Shown here piece by piece: positions 23,804-24,329 of a stretch of 24,329 nucleotides of DNA. Below the pieces are notes generated by a model, which saw only the letters and a list, made by a program, of their open reading frames with translations, ran no database searches and was not told the DNA's origin. Origin of the DNA: Elstera litoralis (GTDB lineage: Bacteria; Pseudomonadota; Alphaproteobacteria; Elsterales; Elsteraceae); the NCBI RefSeq assembly GCF_000963705.1, contig NZ_LAJY01000014.1:1-24329 (forward strand), in the 5' to 3' direction. Position 1 is the first letter of the stretch. Every line of letters begins with the position of its first letter. A program made the position numbers and the translations under genes.

Positions 23804-24329
23804 ATGGTTAGTTGCACAGCGCCAAAACGGGGCCATCGCACCGCGAGTGGTCGAGCGGACTGCCCTGCATGCGGTGGCGGCTCCCGCAGCAAGGGTTTTT
23901 ACCCGTCCCCGCGCCCATCCTATTCCTCGTCAGGGGACAGTGGAGGCGGTCGGAGCAGCCTCAGCGGGTCCGGCACCAAAAAAAAGGCCTGAATGGTCAC
24001 GAGCTGGTTCATCTGTGACGTACACACTTGCCGAGACAAAGGCACTCGAGCCGATCCGCAACAGCGTCGAAAAACGAGCGCTCTTGCCCGACCTTCGGGA
24101 CATCTTTCTCTGCCATGCTTGGGATGACCGGAAAGGAGCAGCCAAAGAGCTGCACGATCTCCTTGAGTCACTCGGCGTATCGGTCTGGTTCAGCGAGAAC
24201 GACGTTGGCCTCGGTAAGCCGTTGCTTCGGGCCATCGACAGAGGCTTGGCAAACTCACGGATAGGGATCGTCCTAGTGACCCCGGCGCTGCTGCTGCGCC
24301 TCCCAGCGGAGGGAATTGCCGACAGGGAG
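23804..24329 (+). CDS. TIR-domain protein with N-terminal zinc-binding segment, frameshifted, 3' truncated
   Basis: The protein starts MVSCTAPKRGHRTASGRADC and PAC, with Cys4, His11, Cys20 and Cys23 as likely zinc ligands. A Ser/Gly-rich linker (about 25-60) follows, then a TIR domain from about residue 98: LRDIFLCHAWDDRKGAAKEL, LLESLGVSVWFSENDVGLG and SRIGIVLVTPALLLRLPAEG. TIR domains of this kind are NAD-consuming or signalling modules, often in phage defence. The frame breaks at the A8 run (23978-23985): the first frame ends GTKKKA-stop, whereas A7 gives GTKKRPEWSRAGSSVTYT leading into TIR. The gene continues past the right edge, so its C-terminus and partners are unseen. An Ala (about 143) occupies the usual place of the catalytic Glu. 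A TTG start at 23768 is possible but weaker. Confidence 0.8.

Noticed and set aside
1..24329. CRISPR arrays, tRNA or rRNA genes, transposases
   Set aside because: I found no regularly spaced repeats, no tRNA cloverleaf other than the tmRNA acceptor domain, and no transposase or integrase motifs in any plausible frame.

Overview
The window is GC-rich, densely coding and operon-rich, with many 4-base ATGA stop/start overlaps. It looks like an alphaproteobacterium, probably of the Rhodospirillales. The strongest signs are a circularly permuted, two-piece tmRNA gene beside an alphaproteobacterial-type SspB gene, a DUF1491 gene, and GC-rich hairpin-forming intergenic repeats. The order-level placement is inference.

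Region by region. 1-6968 (+) is a nucleoside uptake and salvage operon: an ABC ATPase cut by the left edge, two permeases, cytidine deaminase, DUF1491, trimeric purine nucleoside phosphorylase, deoxyribose-phosphate aldolase (deoC) and thymidine phosphorylase (deoA). Together they import nucleosides, deaminate cytidine, release bases by phosphorolysis and feed deoxyribose phosphate to central metabolism. 6978-7540 (-) is a ParDE-like toxin-antitoxin pair. 7585-8635 (-) is a FecR-domain protein overlapping an OmpA-domain lipoprotein. 8726-10348 (-) is a class I [4Fe-4S] fumarase with its own terminator. 10503-11531 (+) holds the two-piece tmRNA (encoded tag ANDNRVALAA) and then sspB, so the RNA that tags stalled proteins sits beside the adaptor that hands tagged proteins to ClpXP. 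11585-13251 (+) is DUF523 plus an MFS transporter. 13390-15466 (+) is a chemoreceptor. 15535-17586 (-) is an ABC exporter preceded by a dual-CDGSH iron-sulfur protein. 17731-20293 (+) is thyX, a DUF3293 gene and an M14 carboxypeptidase. 20325-23290 (-) is a TSUP permease and an Xaa-Pro aminopeptidase. 23414-24329 (+) is a VapB-like antitoxin that seems to have lost its toxin, then less GC-rich DNA and a TIR-domain protein running off the right edge. This last part looks like the margin of an accessory or defence island.

Eight single-base frameshifts interrupt otherwise well-conserved genes (deoC, deoA twice, the chemoreceptor, DUF3293, the TSUP permease, the aminopeptidase and the TIR gene). 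Every one can be explained as an extra A/T or a missing G/C, and most lie in homopolymers. This points to systematic sequencing error rather than gene decay. The coordinates below span each full gene across its frameshift.
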